Shown piece by piece: positions 10,067-23,147 of a DNA stretch of 64,000 nt; positions within the stretch are counted from its first letter, which is position 1, and every line of letters starts with the position of its first letter. The stretch comes from Riptortus pedestris (Eukaryota; Arthropoda; Insecta; Hemiptera; Alydidae). The notes under the pieces are model-generated. The model saw nothing but the letters and a program-made list of their open reading frames with translations. It ran no database searches and was not told the origin of the DNA. The stretch covers positions 64,577,001 to 64,641,000 of the forward strand of contig CM032233.1 of NCBI GenBank assembly GCA_019009955.1. The letters are read 5' to 3'. The position numbers were made by a program, and so were the translations under genes.

Positions 10067-13000
10067 CCCATAACGGAACGTATTCATAAAATATTATATT
10101 GTATTTAGAGTTCAGTATATAATTTCTTAGAACATTTAAAAATATAAATTGTTCAAGCAAAAACAATTTATTCAAAATTTCACAATACTTAACTAAATAT
10201 TTCCTAAAGAATATAATAATTCATTATAATGAACGCCCGAATAATAGTAACTCTATTAATTCTACCGTAGAGTGTAGAGTTAAGAAAAAGGAACATGAAA
10301 CTCACCGATAAATTTCATTTTAAAGGAATTCAAATACGCCTTTAATAGGAATAATAAATTCTTTAATATATAATATGAATCAACGAACTATAATTCAAGT
10401 AAATTGTCTTCTCTAAAACAAAAATAAAATCTTAGAAACAAAATTTATTATTCACAATGATTTTGAATATTTGAGACTCATATGACTAAAACTTCATTCC
10501 AAGCCAAACCACACATAATTTTGAAAAACAAAATATTGAATACAAATATTCAGTCTTGAATTATGATATCCAAGTATTTATTTCATAATTTTGATAGTAT
10601 CATTAGGTATATCCTGTAAGGCATTAGAATTTGCATAAAATCAACCTCTATAACTAATGTTAATGTAAAACAATAATACAGAATAATGTATTTTATCTAA
10701 TGAAAATCGTTGAGACATAATGGAAATATATTTATAATAAATAAATTTAGTTTATTGTGGTTCAGAAATTTATAATTCAGAATTTTGAAACACGTAGCTA
10801 CCTTTCGGCTCAGATAAATATAAAGGATGTTATTAAAAATAAAATTATTTTAAATAGAAAAGTACCATTCAAATTTAGAAAATCTACTAAAAGGGAGGTG
10901 CATTAATAGTTATACGTGTCAGCTAAATGATATTAAAAGGGTTGAAATACTTGTTAAAGTAAAAAATAATTAAACTGAATTATTAGATCCAAGAATTAAT
11001 GTATTATAAAATATGAAATATTCAGATGTGATAAATAAATATGAAATATGAGATTTTCAGAATATAAAGTGAAAAAAATAATATATTAAACTGTTACTAT
11101 ACCTTAGAATATTGTAATTGGAAAGAATTATAGATATTTAATTTACGACTTTAATTTAGAAAATAACACAAAAACCTTTTTTTTGTTGAAGTTAAAAATA
11201 TGTTATTTTTAATTAATATGTTATTCATTCAAAAGACTATTTATTTCCTTCCCTGTAATTTGAAATTGTCTGAATATAACGTTTTATACGTGAGGACCTG
11301 AAATTTGAGAGCGGAAATAATTAAAAAACAAAATACCGACTTATATTAAACATATATTCTATTGGCATAACCGCAATGAACATATATTAAAACATTAACG
11401 CAACTTGTTACTAGGCGTAAGGAACTAAAATCATAGGAATGTATCTTCCGTTGACATTTTACTAAACAGGAAAATGGAATTAAACTAACCATGTCTGACA
11501 TGTAATTAAAAAATTAATTTCATTGTTTAAAATGCATGATTATGAATATTCAATAATGTAAGTCCATACGGCTTTCGCTAAAACCTGTATTTTACAAGAC
11601 AGAGAATAATAGAACGCACTCTATTGTCTTGCCTTATTCTAATTTTCCAAAAAGGAAATTGAAATTGATTTTTTTTTGTAATTTAATATTAGTTCTTAAT
11701 TATAATTTTGTACACGTAATTCATAATTAAGTATATATTTTTTTCAAAATTGAGTTTATTTTATTTTTTAAAAACAATAAAACCCTAATAACATGAAAGT
11801 AGTAAGGTAGTAGAATATAAACTTCTGATTAAGAAATATTACATTAACCTTCTATATAAAATATCTATTAATTCTAGATCTGTCTTGGAAAAAATTTTCA
11901 AGAATTTAATGTTGTTAAAAATATTTTTAAGGGAAATATCGAATTATTATTGTTCATAGCATATGGATATTTTCCCTAAATGAAGTAATGGCATATTATG
12001 TAACTCACTTGTGATTTACGCTGTAATCAATATAATAAAAGATTAGAACTCTAACTAGCTGAATTAGATCGAGTTATTACATTTAAATAATTGAGTATAA
12101 AAACAGTTTCATTTCTAGATACCAACATTTAATTAATGATATCATTAAAGAAAATTGTGTTTTATTTATTCTGGTGTAACATATATTATTCCATAGTATG
12201 CATAAAATAATTCATCAAAGGCAATCATGTTACTGAATTCTATATTTTGTATGTTACCTCAACATTTCATTATTACTAATACATGTTGAATTATATAATT
12301 TTTTTTTTTTGTATGGGTGCCTCAACCGTAAATCATAAGTATTCTGACATTTTGTTCGAAATTTAATTTTACATTTGTAGCGTGACAATATTATCATAGG
12401 CAAAGAAAATGTAAAAAGTTTAAATCATAGAAATTCATGGATTCACTTTTTTTTTTATAGAAATTCCATAGAATTATAAAATGGGAAACAAATATGATGG
12501 AAAGAAAATTAGACGGAGAGTTTACGACTGAAACAAAAATAACATAAAATGCAAGGTAATTAAAAATTAATGTACGTTGTATAAAAATAAACTCTGAAAT
12601 ATCAAGTTCAAGTAGCGTAGATGTATCCCAGTGTGGAGTAAATATAATGGAAAGATGAAAACTTTCAACAAATTTTCCGACCAATATTTATGATATTTTA
12701 AGGAGGTTTAATAACATTATCTTTTCCCTTGTGTTCATTTAATGCTAACAGAAAATTAGATATTCGACTAAACACTTATATCCATAAAATAAAGATATGC
12801 ATGGAGGTTCATTTGATTTTGCTGTAGCTTAAATTGAGATTAATTTAAAATTAAATCGACTAAATTATTCTTTTTATATCTAACTAACAAAATAATTGGC
12901 CTTATGTACGCCTACATAGTACAGCATTTTGCCGTTACGACCCGCTCCAGATTTCTTCTCCTAGAGAAAACCACCTTATTCAGCAATGTATTCATCAAAT

Positions 13001-16000
13001 GCAATCGGTAATAGTTCTTTTGCATGGCAATAATAATAATTACTATTATTAGTGTTTTAAAATATAACGTAAGAAATTGGGTTCTAGAAACATCGAATTT
13101 ATTGTAATATGGGTTTTGAATTTTAAATGTTGAACTATTTTGTATAATAAGACATTTTTATTATTGCATAGTAAGGGGTTATTTTTCCTTCTTTCATTGA
13201 TCATTATTGGAAGAGTATTTATTCGATTACTGGGGAGAGACTATTTGTTTCAAAAACCAAGAGCATATACCGTATAATATATGACATGTTGAAAAGGCTA
13301 CTATGAGCTAATTGCGGGAATATATCATATCATCCTAATAAATTATGTGCTTTATCGACTAGCAACTATATTAATGATCCCTTTTTGCTAAATGAGACAT
13401 TTTTATTTTTTAAATAAATCACTTGTATTACAAAGTGTATCAGACTCACAATTTCATGTTTTTTGAAATGGTTTTAAAATTAATACCTAATACAAATTCA
13501 AATAGTCTAACGGGTAAAAAAAAAAATAAGAGAAAAGAGAAATCGTTTCCGATCAGAAATTTACCGCAGTGACATCGGTAAGGTTTTGAGGGTTAACCCA
13601 GGAGGATTCTTATTGTGATTATTTTTTTTCAATTAAGTTAGAGAAAAATGACTGGTGGAAGGGTCGGCCTTTGTAATCATTTAAATAAAAATTTGTCTAA
13701 AAGGTACCCTGCATTGAGAAATTATAATAACCCAATGTAAAAACTGGATTAGAGTAAAATTACTGAAATACCTGAGAATTACTCATCAAATAAGTCTTCC
13801 ATTCTTCTATAAGAAAAATTACAATATATTTGAATTTTCGTTTCCTTTCTGTTATCCTTTTGTGATTATATTTCTGAATCAAATAATAAAGCATTGTAAT
13901 TTAGATAAATACTTCTACCTTATTATTTACATATCTTTTGAAGAGAGAAAAAGATCCGTGTAGGATTTTTTTTTCATTTGGCATTATTACTCTTTACTAT
14001 TTTATTCTAATGATCAGAAATTCCATCAAATTTTTCAGGAACCTTTCAAGATTTTCTCGAAGCACAAAAGCGTATATTAAATCGTTTTTTTTTTTCCCTG
14101 CAGCCTTGAATTATTATTGAATATAATTTTACACGCTATTAGTGTGGGAATGAATTTTTTTAAAAAAAATATGTTCTTGCAATTAGGAATTTTTAAATAA
14201 AATGTAATATCGTATATTAAAAATTTCCCGTTTCTAGTGGAACGGACTCAGCGAATTCCATATTTCATTTATTAATTTTCATTCATTTACGTCGATATAT
14301 AGAAGGAAATTCGCTAATTGTAATGCAACTGTATTTATTAGCCCGCAATGTGTGTTGAAACAAAAACTTCCATATTATAAATATTATCATTGCCGATAAA
14401 GAAATATACATGTAATTTACAGCAATTGTTTGTTGAGCAATATATTTTCCTCTTACTCCAAAATTTTAAAGCAGTAATTTTATTTGTTTTTTCTATTCAT
14501 GATATTATCATTTTATCCCGTTACTACTGGATTAACATTCTTATTATAAGAATTATTATTATTATTATTTCTGTGTTTGGCTAAAATTTATGATTCTCTA
14601 ATGAGGTAGAAGAAGTGTACCACTTTTGCATTTCCCCTCCACAAGCCTTTCCTTTAGATTTTGTCAATTACAAAACATAAATGCAAATGAAACATTAAAT
14701 AATCTGTTCATTTTCATAACGTACTGAACATTTTCTTCCACTACAGTCATTATAATGTTTTCCGAGTGAAGCATGGAATGGCTATTAAGCGAATTAGCCA
14801 AATTTATAGCCATTCTCATGGGTTAAAATATATATATTTTTTTTTCATAAAACAGAAGAACGATGGCATTATCTTAGAATTACTTGAAATTGTTTTTAAA
14901 TGTTCTGTTCAGGCAGATTGTTGTATTGCCAGCAGAATATCATGATTCTGAATATCACGTAACTAAATAAATATATTCTGAAAACAATTTGTTATCGGCG
15001 TTAAAATAGCGCATGTTCAAAATATTCATTTAATACTTATACATCAAATTTATATATTTTATTGAAATAGTCTCATTGAACAGATTCTCAGTCTCATAGA
15101 TTCTTTAGACCGACTATCGGAAGTCAAAACTTTAAAAATTCATGAATTCAAGCAACGTTTTAGGGCTGAACATTACGGTCTAAACAAAATTCGGTATTTC
15201 CATTTTTTCCATAAAACCACTTCCAAGTACAGCTCCCATTCCTGTAAGTGATAAAAAAAGCACTATATATAGCCCATGTTCACAACGTTCATTCCCGTAA
15301 AATAAATACAAAACACACTGTTCTATTGAGGCACTCTCTTGGAAAAGGAATAAATTCTATTTTACCTTAGGATAAAATTTTGAAATTCATAAATGTAAAC
15401 GTTTTTGGACTTAAAAATACTTTCTAAACAAAACTTTTTCTTTCGAAAAAAAAATGGAAACAACAAGCACAAACAATGATATTCACAAACATATGTTTTT
15501 CCGTCGAAACAAACCCCTCCACCTAGTCGAAACATTAAATTCTCATATAGCCTATGATGTACATTGGTACATTTGACTCACAAATATAAAAGATCATCGA
15601 AATCCTCTTTCTTAAGTGATTGAGTAACGAACCGGCGGGCGGATAGAGAAGAATTTTAATCTTGATGCTATTGTTCTGCGAATGATTTGAGACGGGGAAC
15701 AAAACAAATGTCTCCTAAAAAATAAACAACTTCTGATAACCCATTAAGTTTTATTTGCATCGTTTTACAAGCAACAATGAGCTTTTTAGTTAACTAGCAA
15801 CTGTGCCAATCTGGTGGTAGTTTAGATTTTTGGTTTAAAAATGGTTCGCTTATGATCTCTTGATAAGTATATTTAAATATAATTGCAATGAAGAACACAA
15901 ACTCATATTTTACGAAGAGTTAATTATAAAAAAGTTCAGAAATTCCAATATTCCCAAAAATATTTCACAACCTGATGTATATCCGGCACAAAAACTGTTA

Positions 16001-16985
16001 TTCCTTTTTTTGCTTATTAAATTATTTAATTTATTTCGTTCGAAAATCAGGGTTCCAATTTATTTTATTTTCCTATCCCATTTAATACCGTGATTTAAGG
16101 TAGTTATTTGAGTATTGACGGGGCAGGTTGAAAATTAGTAGACACATATTTGACGCTATATTTATCTAAAATAACCATAGTAGAAATGTATTTGGACAAA
16201 TATTTAACAAGAACTAAACAAATTAAAAATACAGGCATATAACAGAAGGGTTAATGAGGGTCTTTACTGAAAGTGTTTAATTGTAAATAAAATAAAATAA
16301 AGGAACATTGTCGTTCATTATAAATAAAAGAGGTACTTATTTTTTAAATTACTATATCTATTTCGACGATTCTAGGAACCTCCTAGAAAAGTTGAAATCG
16401 TTTATGATCTATACAGACTTTAGAAATGATCATTTTCTACTTATTCTAATGTCTCTGAAATCTCATATCTGAATCTATTTAATTATTCTACAATATATTA
16501 CAAGACTTTATCCGGAAGATTTGATAAACAGGAAACTATTTTGCTTCTACAAGAGTAACTTTATATATCACTGTATTATTCTTTTAAATGATCAAGGTAA
16601 TATAATAAGACAATTTACTGGAATTAAGGTCTTATGAAATTAAAATATAATTTAGCTAATCAAAAACCAATGCCGAAACTTAATTGAATTTTATGAGGTT
16701 AAGATAAATTCGAACAAAAGTAATTTTTGAATAGTGATGCTAAATATAATATTCCATCATAATTTTAGGGGATCCTAGTATATTGTTAAATCAGTGTTTC
16801 TCTTAATTTTTAACCCAATATTTTTTTTCAGTTTAAAATAAATACCTTCTAATGAGTATAGTACAATAGTTTACATAATTCTATATATTAAGAACTGCTT
16901 CATAGTTGGACTTTAAAACGAAAAGAATGTTCCATGTCAATGTTATTATTATTTGTTTTAAATCTGTCGTTTACTTTCTGCGCTC
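9547..16985. other. Repeat-poor AT-rich region, possible long intron
   Basis: About 7.4 kb with no HL-1, SINE or LINE sequence recognised and only one sizeable microsatellite (AT)n at about 10010-10066. Short open frames here (for example 12394-12684 and 15860-16093) are AT-rich and not protein-like. It may be the first intron of the gene starting at 9453, but no downstream acceptor was tied to it. Confidence 0.4.
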
Positions 16986-16993
16986 TTTTTCTA

Positions 16994-16995
<2 letters not shown>

Positions 16996-17082
<87 letters not shown>
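16996..17082. repeat. Compound (CTGT)n-(CT)n-(AT)n microsatellite
   Basis: TCTGTCTGTC passes into CT repeats and then AT repeats. No HL-1 flanks are present, so this is a free-standing microsatellite. Confidence 0.95.
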
Positions 17083-17084
<2 letters not shown>

Positions 17085-17590
17085 CATACCTACAGAAATA
17101 ATTATTTAGGTCCGGTATATCATAATCATATATTGTACTTTAAAATTACAATTTTGAGTGGAATCAGAACATAAAATAGGTTGTTTAGGATATTATTTTT
17201 CTTTTATCAGAGTGAAACTTTGTTCACCTTTTTTAGAAGATTTCCGTCATACCTTTACTATAAAACTAAGGATCGAGTTTCTTAATGAGCGACATCGGAT
17301 CTGGAAGGATGACAGTTTAGAGAAGCTGTAAAATGTAAAATTGTAAGTTTCTCGTTGTGTTTTATAATTATTAGAATACAAGACAACGACATGTGAAAGA
17401 AGAGAAATCTGTTTATTTTACACATACTAGTAATTCTGTAATTATTAATGCAAGCCCATAGGTTATCAATGCGCTACACTTAAGGGTGATATATTATCTA
17501 CAGCTAACCATTGATTACCAATTCCTTAAATAGAAATTGTGACTGCTTATCTGATATGATAGTATGTTCAGATTAGACGATTTGTGCATA

Positions 17591-17714
17591 TTAGCAGAAT
17601 TCCCTTAAGGGAAATCAGCTAGTGAGGTTGTACTCATGACGGAATTTTCGAAATTTTTCCTCAAATTTCCATCGATCCTACCTAGTAGATGACGAAAATG
17701 AAGTCCATTCAAAA

Positions 17715-17768
<54 letters not shown>

Positions 17769-17772
17769 CTGT
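17591..17772 (+). repeat. HL-1 fragment, palindrome end plus AT tract
   Basis: TTAGCAGAATTCCCTTAAGG, then GTTGTACTCATGACGG, ATCGATCCTACCTAG and GATGACGAAAATGAAG, then (AT)n to 17764 and TTTGTCTGT. It stops just after the AT tract, so the other half is missing. Confidence 0.85.
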
Positions 17773-18156
17773 GAGGCCTTCCCTACTAGTTAATAACAAT
17801 ACTGGTCAATTCCCATTGGGTATATAGTTTTAGAAAAATAAGAAAAGAAACATTGGGCAAGCCGGTAGCTGCGTATGTAATCGGACTAGATAGGGATGTT
17901 GACCGGAGCCCAAGGTGGAGAGCTCTGGCCTTTAAGTTAGCAAGCCCCCAGGGATGAGTCTTGACGTACGTGGATAGCCAGTAAACTAACTCCCCTCGTC
18001 ACTTATAGACATTCGCCCCAGAGCAACCTTTTGCTGAAAATGATAGGAATACCAACGCAGTAAGTAATACAGACCAAGGAATAAAAGCGAAACTGATTAC
18101 ATTGAATACTTTTATAATTAACACAGACTTCCAGTTATTTAGTGGTTATTTAAATT
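17773..18156. other. Unassigned GC-richer segment
   Basis: The stretch 17870-18010 is GC-richer than its surroundings. One plus frame reads KPVAAYVIGLDRDVDRSPRW then RALAFKLASPQG before a stop. It could be a decayed retrotransposon piece or a chance frame; I recognise no family. Confidence 0.25.
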
Positions 18157-18768
18157 AAGTACGTCACGCAGGGGATGGGTAAATTAAGTAAATTTCCTAC
18201 GTCAAGTTTTACAATAGATAGACTCTTAACTCCATCGTGAATATTAAGTGAATAAATACAATCGGCGATGAGAAATCATTCATTCAGTTTTAATAACCTC
18301 ATAACGGAAAGCATCTGAATTGTAAACAAACAGGTTAAACCAACCTGTCAGAGCTGAACAGATAGATAGAAATATTCTTTACCGGAAAGAAAAACAATTA
18401 CTGAAATATAACTGAATAGAACATATTAATTTTATTGAAAGCTATTTACTAATATAATGCAGTAATTTATAATGAATCAAAATAATTTATATCTAGTGCA
18501 GTAATTTATAATGAATCAGAATAATTTTGATCTCAATCTCTCAGATTTTAGTAGCCCAAGAACTTAAGACAGGGGGGGGGGGTCAACAGAACGTCTTTGC
18601 ATGAATCTCGTATAATAAATGTCTCTTGAAAACAATATTTGGTATTTAAGCTTCCAATAATGTGTTTATTTATATAATAGAGTATTGTTTATTTGACATG
18701 AGTAGGATTGGGGGTTTGCTGGATTCTAAAAACTAAAAAATGCAAATATCTCGGTTAATATTCAAGAT

Positions 18769-18815
<47 letters not shown>

Positions 18816-19031
18816 TTATATATAAAAATATTTATATTGCATTTAATTTGAAATAAAATTGCTTCTATATCCTTTTTCAATCCAAAGTATAATAACAAAG
18901 ACATTTCGAAATCCCCCTCCCCCTGGTCCAATTTCCGCCATGAACAAACTTTACCTTCTTTTTTACATAAAAGGATTAAATATCGATTTTGGGAACGATC
19001 AAACAAACATTGCAACCGCTAGAGCGTTAAC

Positions 19032-19127
<96 letters not shown>

Positions 19128-19251
19128 TTGAACGGGCTTCATTTTCGTCGACTCCTGGGTAGGATCGAAGAACATTTGAAGAAATTTTTCGAAAATTGAG
19201 TCATAAATACAACCTCAATTTCTGATATCCCTAAGGGCAAATATGCTAAAA
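18157..19251 (-). repeat. HL-1 element, long form, both ends present
   Basis: Starts AAGTACGTCACGCAGGGG and ends GATATCCCTAAGGGCAAATATGCTAAAA. About 1.1 kb, the long subfamily with AACAAACAGGTT, TTACCGGAAAGAAAAACAA and AATTTATAATGAATCA blocks. It carries two AT tracts (about 18775-18813 and 19083-19123, the second preceded by (AC)n) and a poly-G tract near 18573-18582. An internal direct duplication repeats GCAGTAATTTATAATGAATC at about 18457 and 18502. Confidence 0.9.
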
Positions 19252-19304
19252 AATTATGAAGTTGCAAAACGCTATGGATACAGAAAACATCTTTATGTGT
19301 ATCT

Positions 19305-19346
19305 AAGTCTGTCACGCAGGTGCTGTGTCAAATTAACAGATTTCCG
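19305..19346 (-). repeat. HL-1 hairpin-end fragment
   Basis: GTCTGTCACGCAGGTGCTGTG followed by TTAACAGATTTCC: an isolated, diverged terminal piece just beyond the previous copy. Confidence 0.7.
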
Positions 19347-19699
19347 AATATACCATACCACATAATACATCCTATTCCCTATTTTATGTATGATAATAGA
19401 CGCGTATTGAACATGACTTTTTAAAAGGAAAATCGATGTTTATTCTTTAATACGCTTCGAGTTATAAACGCACGAGTAGTAGTGGGATTTTACTAAAACT
19501 AAGAGAAAGATAACAGCAAATATTCACGAATTGTAGGGATGGATTACATTTTGTTCGACCTGTGAATTAATAAGGAAGAAATTTGGATTTATTTATTTTG
19601 CCCCTTCTCGAAACCCCCAAACTTCCTTCTCCGATGACTTTGTTTTATGGAATGAAATAAAACATTAAAAAAAGAAATATAAAGACTAAAATTAAAAAT

Positions 19700-20358
19700 T
19701 TCCGTCACGCAGGGGCTGCGTAAACTAAGCAGATTTCCCCTGTGAAGTTTTACAATAGAGAAATCTGCATACTGGTAACACAATACCACCGTGATTAGAT
19801 AATGAGAAATCTTTCAGTTAATTAAAATAAATACCCAACTGAAACGGCTTCTGAATTGTAAGAATAATTTATATTTTAATAACTCAAATTTTAGTAGTCC
19901 AAGAACTAAAGAAGGGGGGGGGCGGATGAACAAAACGTATTTGCATAAATCTCACAAAGTAAGAAAGGTAAGGTAAGGTTAAAAACGCCAGGTTAGAAGA
20001 AGCTCATGCCTGAGCCGAGAAATGACGAAGATGGCCGACATAATCCGAACTATACCCCACCACAGACTTCATAAAAATGCAAATATCTCGGTTAATATTC
20101 AAGATAGAGAATAAATGTATATAACAATATTTATAGTAAATTTAATTTGCAATAAGATTGGTTCTGTACAATGTTTAGATCCGATGCATAATAACGGAGA
20201 TATTTTGAATTTTCTAAAATCCCCCCTTTAACCCCCCCCCCCTCCCTCTGGTCCGATTTCAGCCATTAACGAACTTGATCTGTCTTTTTACATAAAACGG
20301 TTAAATATCGAGTTTCGTAACGATCAAACAAAAATTGCGACCACTAGAGCGTTAACAG

Positions 20359-20424
<66 letters not shown>

Positions 20425-20542
20425 GACCTCATTTTCGTCATCTCCTGGGTAGGATCGATGGACATTTGAAGAAAATTTTCGAAAATCGCGTCATGAGTAC
20501 GACCTCAATAGCTGATTTCCCTTAAGGGAAATCTGCTAAAAT
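19700..20542 (-). repeat. HL-1 element with internal replacement
   Basis: Both ends are present (TCCGTCACGCAGGGGCTGCG; CTTAAGGGAAATCTGCTAAAATA). The (AT)n tract is at about 20363-20419, with poly-G and poly-C tracts near 19914 and 20229. A segment around 19966-20065 (GTAAGGTAAGGTTAAAAACG and following) is absent from the other copies I compared. The left part matches the copy that begins at 63741. Confidence 0.85.
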
Positions 20543-21370
20543 AAGATTGGTTATAGAACATTTTCCTAAAACGAGTTCGAATAACGGAGAAATTTCGATT
20601 TTTAGATTTACCCGTCCTCGAAATTGAGGATTCTCATTCGAGTTAGGTGAAATTTGTTCCCCCTAAAGCTAATATTTATTCTAATAAACCTGAGATACAG
20701 AATTAATTCTAATTTCGTAAGTATTTGCGGAGCCGTGTCATCGGTACACTTTATGTTGACTACTCAAGGAATAGACTTTATTTAATCAGCCAGTTTGAGT
20801 GCAATTATATTAGTCAATATTGTATCAAGGGTTTCTTGGTAGGTTCCTGGTAAATATTGAAGCGAATCGTCTTATATTAACTAGCTGTGAATGCAATTAT
20901 ACGACACATATATTTCTATGGGAATACTATTACTGTTCAAATACACTCACTCACACAAATATATACACATAGGTTCAAATTTTACTGAATGGATCTTTAG
21001 ATTTCCCTTAAGAGAAATCAGCTATAGAAGTTGTACTTTATTAGATTTACTTATTTATTGAACATTTATATGATATTGAATTGTCTATGGGTGCCATACT
21101 TAATACCTAGACGACTCTGAAGAAACTAGTTGTAATAATACTTTTTAATTAAATAAAAGTCTAATGTGGGATCCCAGTGACCCATTAAATAAAATAAAAA
21201 AAACAACGTTTTGATGCACTTTTGATTTAAATGATTCCATTTGAAAGTAATAAACCATCCATCGGATCAAAACAATTTATAGAACACACTTTAGAGATCT
21301 GTTGATACTAAACTGAAATGGCTCTGTACAAAGTTCTTGTACTTCTAATAAATACACAGACATTTTCATT
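20543..21370. other. No gene; small HL-1 piece at 21000-21040
   Basis: Only an isolated palindrome end (TTTCCCTTAAGAGAAATCAG) near 21002 stands out; the rest is unremarkable. Confidence 0.5.
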
Positions 21371-21875
21371 TTTAGCAGATTTCCCTAAGGGGAAATCAGC
21401 TATCGAGGTTGTACTTATGATGGGATTTTCAAAAAATGTCTTCAAATGTCAGAAATGTCAAAAACCTCTCAGATGTGAACGGATAGATAGAAATATTCTT
21501 AACCGGAAAGAAAAACAATTACTAGAATATAACTGAATATAACTTATTAATTTTATTGAAAACTATTTACTATATCTAGTACAGTAATTTATAATAAATC
21601 AGAATAATTTTTATCTCAATCACTCAGACTTTAGTAGACCAAGAACTTAAGACGGGGGGTCAACAGAACGTCTTTGCATGCATCTCTAAAAGTCTCTTGA
21701 AAACAATATTTGGCATTTAAGCTTCCACTAAAGTATTTTAGCAGATTTTCCTTAAGGGAAATCAGCTTTTGAGGTTGTACTTATGATGGGATTTTCAAAC
21801 AATGTCTTCAAATGTTCACCAACCCTACCTAGGAGATAACGGAAATGAGGTACGTTCAAAATTGTATATAATTAT
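21371..21875 (+). repeat. Two tandem HL-1 fragments
   Basis: At 21371 a plus-oriented palindrome end (TTTAGCAGATTTCCCTAAGG) runs for about 90 bp, then jumps to minus-oriented internal sequence (ACCGGAAAGAAAAACAATTA, AATTTATAATAAATCAGAAT, a poly-G tract near 21653). At 21736 a second plus-oriented end begins (TTTTAGCAGATTTTCC) and continues to about 21875. This is a rearranged composite. Both heads share the unusual variant ACTTATGATGGGATTTTCAA, so one is probably a recent copy of the other. Confidence 0.8.
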
Positions 21876-22264
21876 TCAAATTTCAATATTGTAAGGCTGA
21901 CCGTTTTGAAGTATGCGAGATACATATATACGTATATATATGCAATACTTTACCTAAAAGCACAAGGGTACTCTGCTAATTGTCTCCCTGTCTTAATGCC
22001 ATAATCTGTAACACCCATTTATGCAGTCTTATTATTGATAATACAAGAAGGAATGTTAAATATTTGGTTTTCCCCATGGGATTTTATCTTTTAAATGTAA
22101 AATACTAGGATTTTATTTTACTTAAAACTTAATTTAATCAAAAGAAAGTAGCAAATACAAAATATTTGAAATTGTAAATTACAATCAAAAGTAACTTTAT
22201 TGTTATCAACAATTTAATTTTGAAGTCTGATAAGTTTTATGAAAGAATATAAAAACATTCTTAC

Positions 22265-22431
22265 TTTTAAGAAAGGAATATTCAGCTCTAAAAAGAGCAG
22301 TGTCATTATCTATTTCCAACTCTAGCTTGTGTCCATTTGACATAAGTGGAGTCCAGGGTCCTGGCTGGAGGCAAGGAATGGCAACTCCTTCCTTACGGGA
22401 TCCCAATGGATTATAGAGCCGAATTCCACAC
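22265..22431 (-). CDS. Candidate internal exon, CUB-like
   Basis: On the minus strand a frame open on both sides reads CGIRLYNPLGSRKEGVAIPC, then LQPGPWTPLMSNGHKLELEI, then DNDTALFRAEYSFLK. It is bounded upstream by a pyrimidine-rich tract and TTTCAAG (acceptor after 22432) and downstream by AAAA|GTAAGA (donor after 22265). The exon is 167 nt. Composition and residue use look like a folded extracellular domain. The end (NGHKLELEI...FRAEYSFLK) resembles the last strands of a CUB domain, where a G-x-L-x-L/V-x-F/I pattern is followed by F-x-A/G-x-Y. No neighbouring exon was found, and its strand is opposite to the 9453 exon. It could also be a decayed gene copy. Family assignment is tentative. 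Confidence 0.4.
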
Positions 22432-22783
22432 CTTGAAACACAATAGAGAAAAGGTTCTTTAAAAATCTTATAGTATTGTAGGCATGATTTATGGTTTTAT
22501 ATATATTATATTGTTTAGACTAAGACATAGTGTCCTATTTGTTTATAATGATCTATAAAGTTCAATGAAATCCTTCTACATAAGTTACTAATTTAATGAT
22601 ACATGAATTATTAACTATGAAAGAAATATTGATCTTTTGATACATTAATCATAATGTAAGTTATTTTTATATTTATTTTAATTTTTTTACTTATGCTTGT
22701 TTCCTTTTCTTTCAAACGAAAGCTTCAATATTCCTTTCATACTAACTTAACATCTAAAGGAGGAATAACATCAAATTTATTCT

Positions 22784-22884
22784 TTTTAGCAGATTTCCCT
22801 TAAGAGAAATCAGCTATCAAATTGTTTTTCTTCAAATGTCCATCAATTCTACCTAGGAGATGACGAAAATGAGGTCCGTTCAAA

Positions 22885-22922
<38 letters not shown>
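22784..22922 (+). repeat. HL-1 fragment, palindrome end plus AT tract
   Basis: TTTTAGCAGATTTCCCTTAAG, then TTCTTCAAATGTCCATC, GGAGATGACGAAAATGAGG and a short (AT)n. It ends at the AT tract. Confidence 0.85.
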
Positions 22923-22923
<1 letters not shown>

Positions 22924-23048
22924 CGAGATACTAAAATTACTCAAAATGGGTTCAGAGAATACCAAAACAGATAATTCCTTTGAAATCTAAAAACCGAAAA
23001 TGTTCGCGATCAGATTACTTCCTTTTCTTCATACAAGGAAGGCTATAA

Positions 23049-23050
23049 TA

Positions 23051-23146
<96 letters not shown>
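23049..23146. repeat. (AT)n-(GT)n compound microsatellite
   Basis: AT run to about 23106, then a pure GT run to 23146. No HL-1 flanks. Confidence 0.95.
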
Positions 23147-23147
<1 letters not shown>

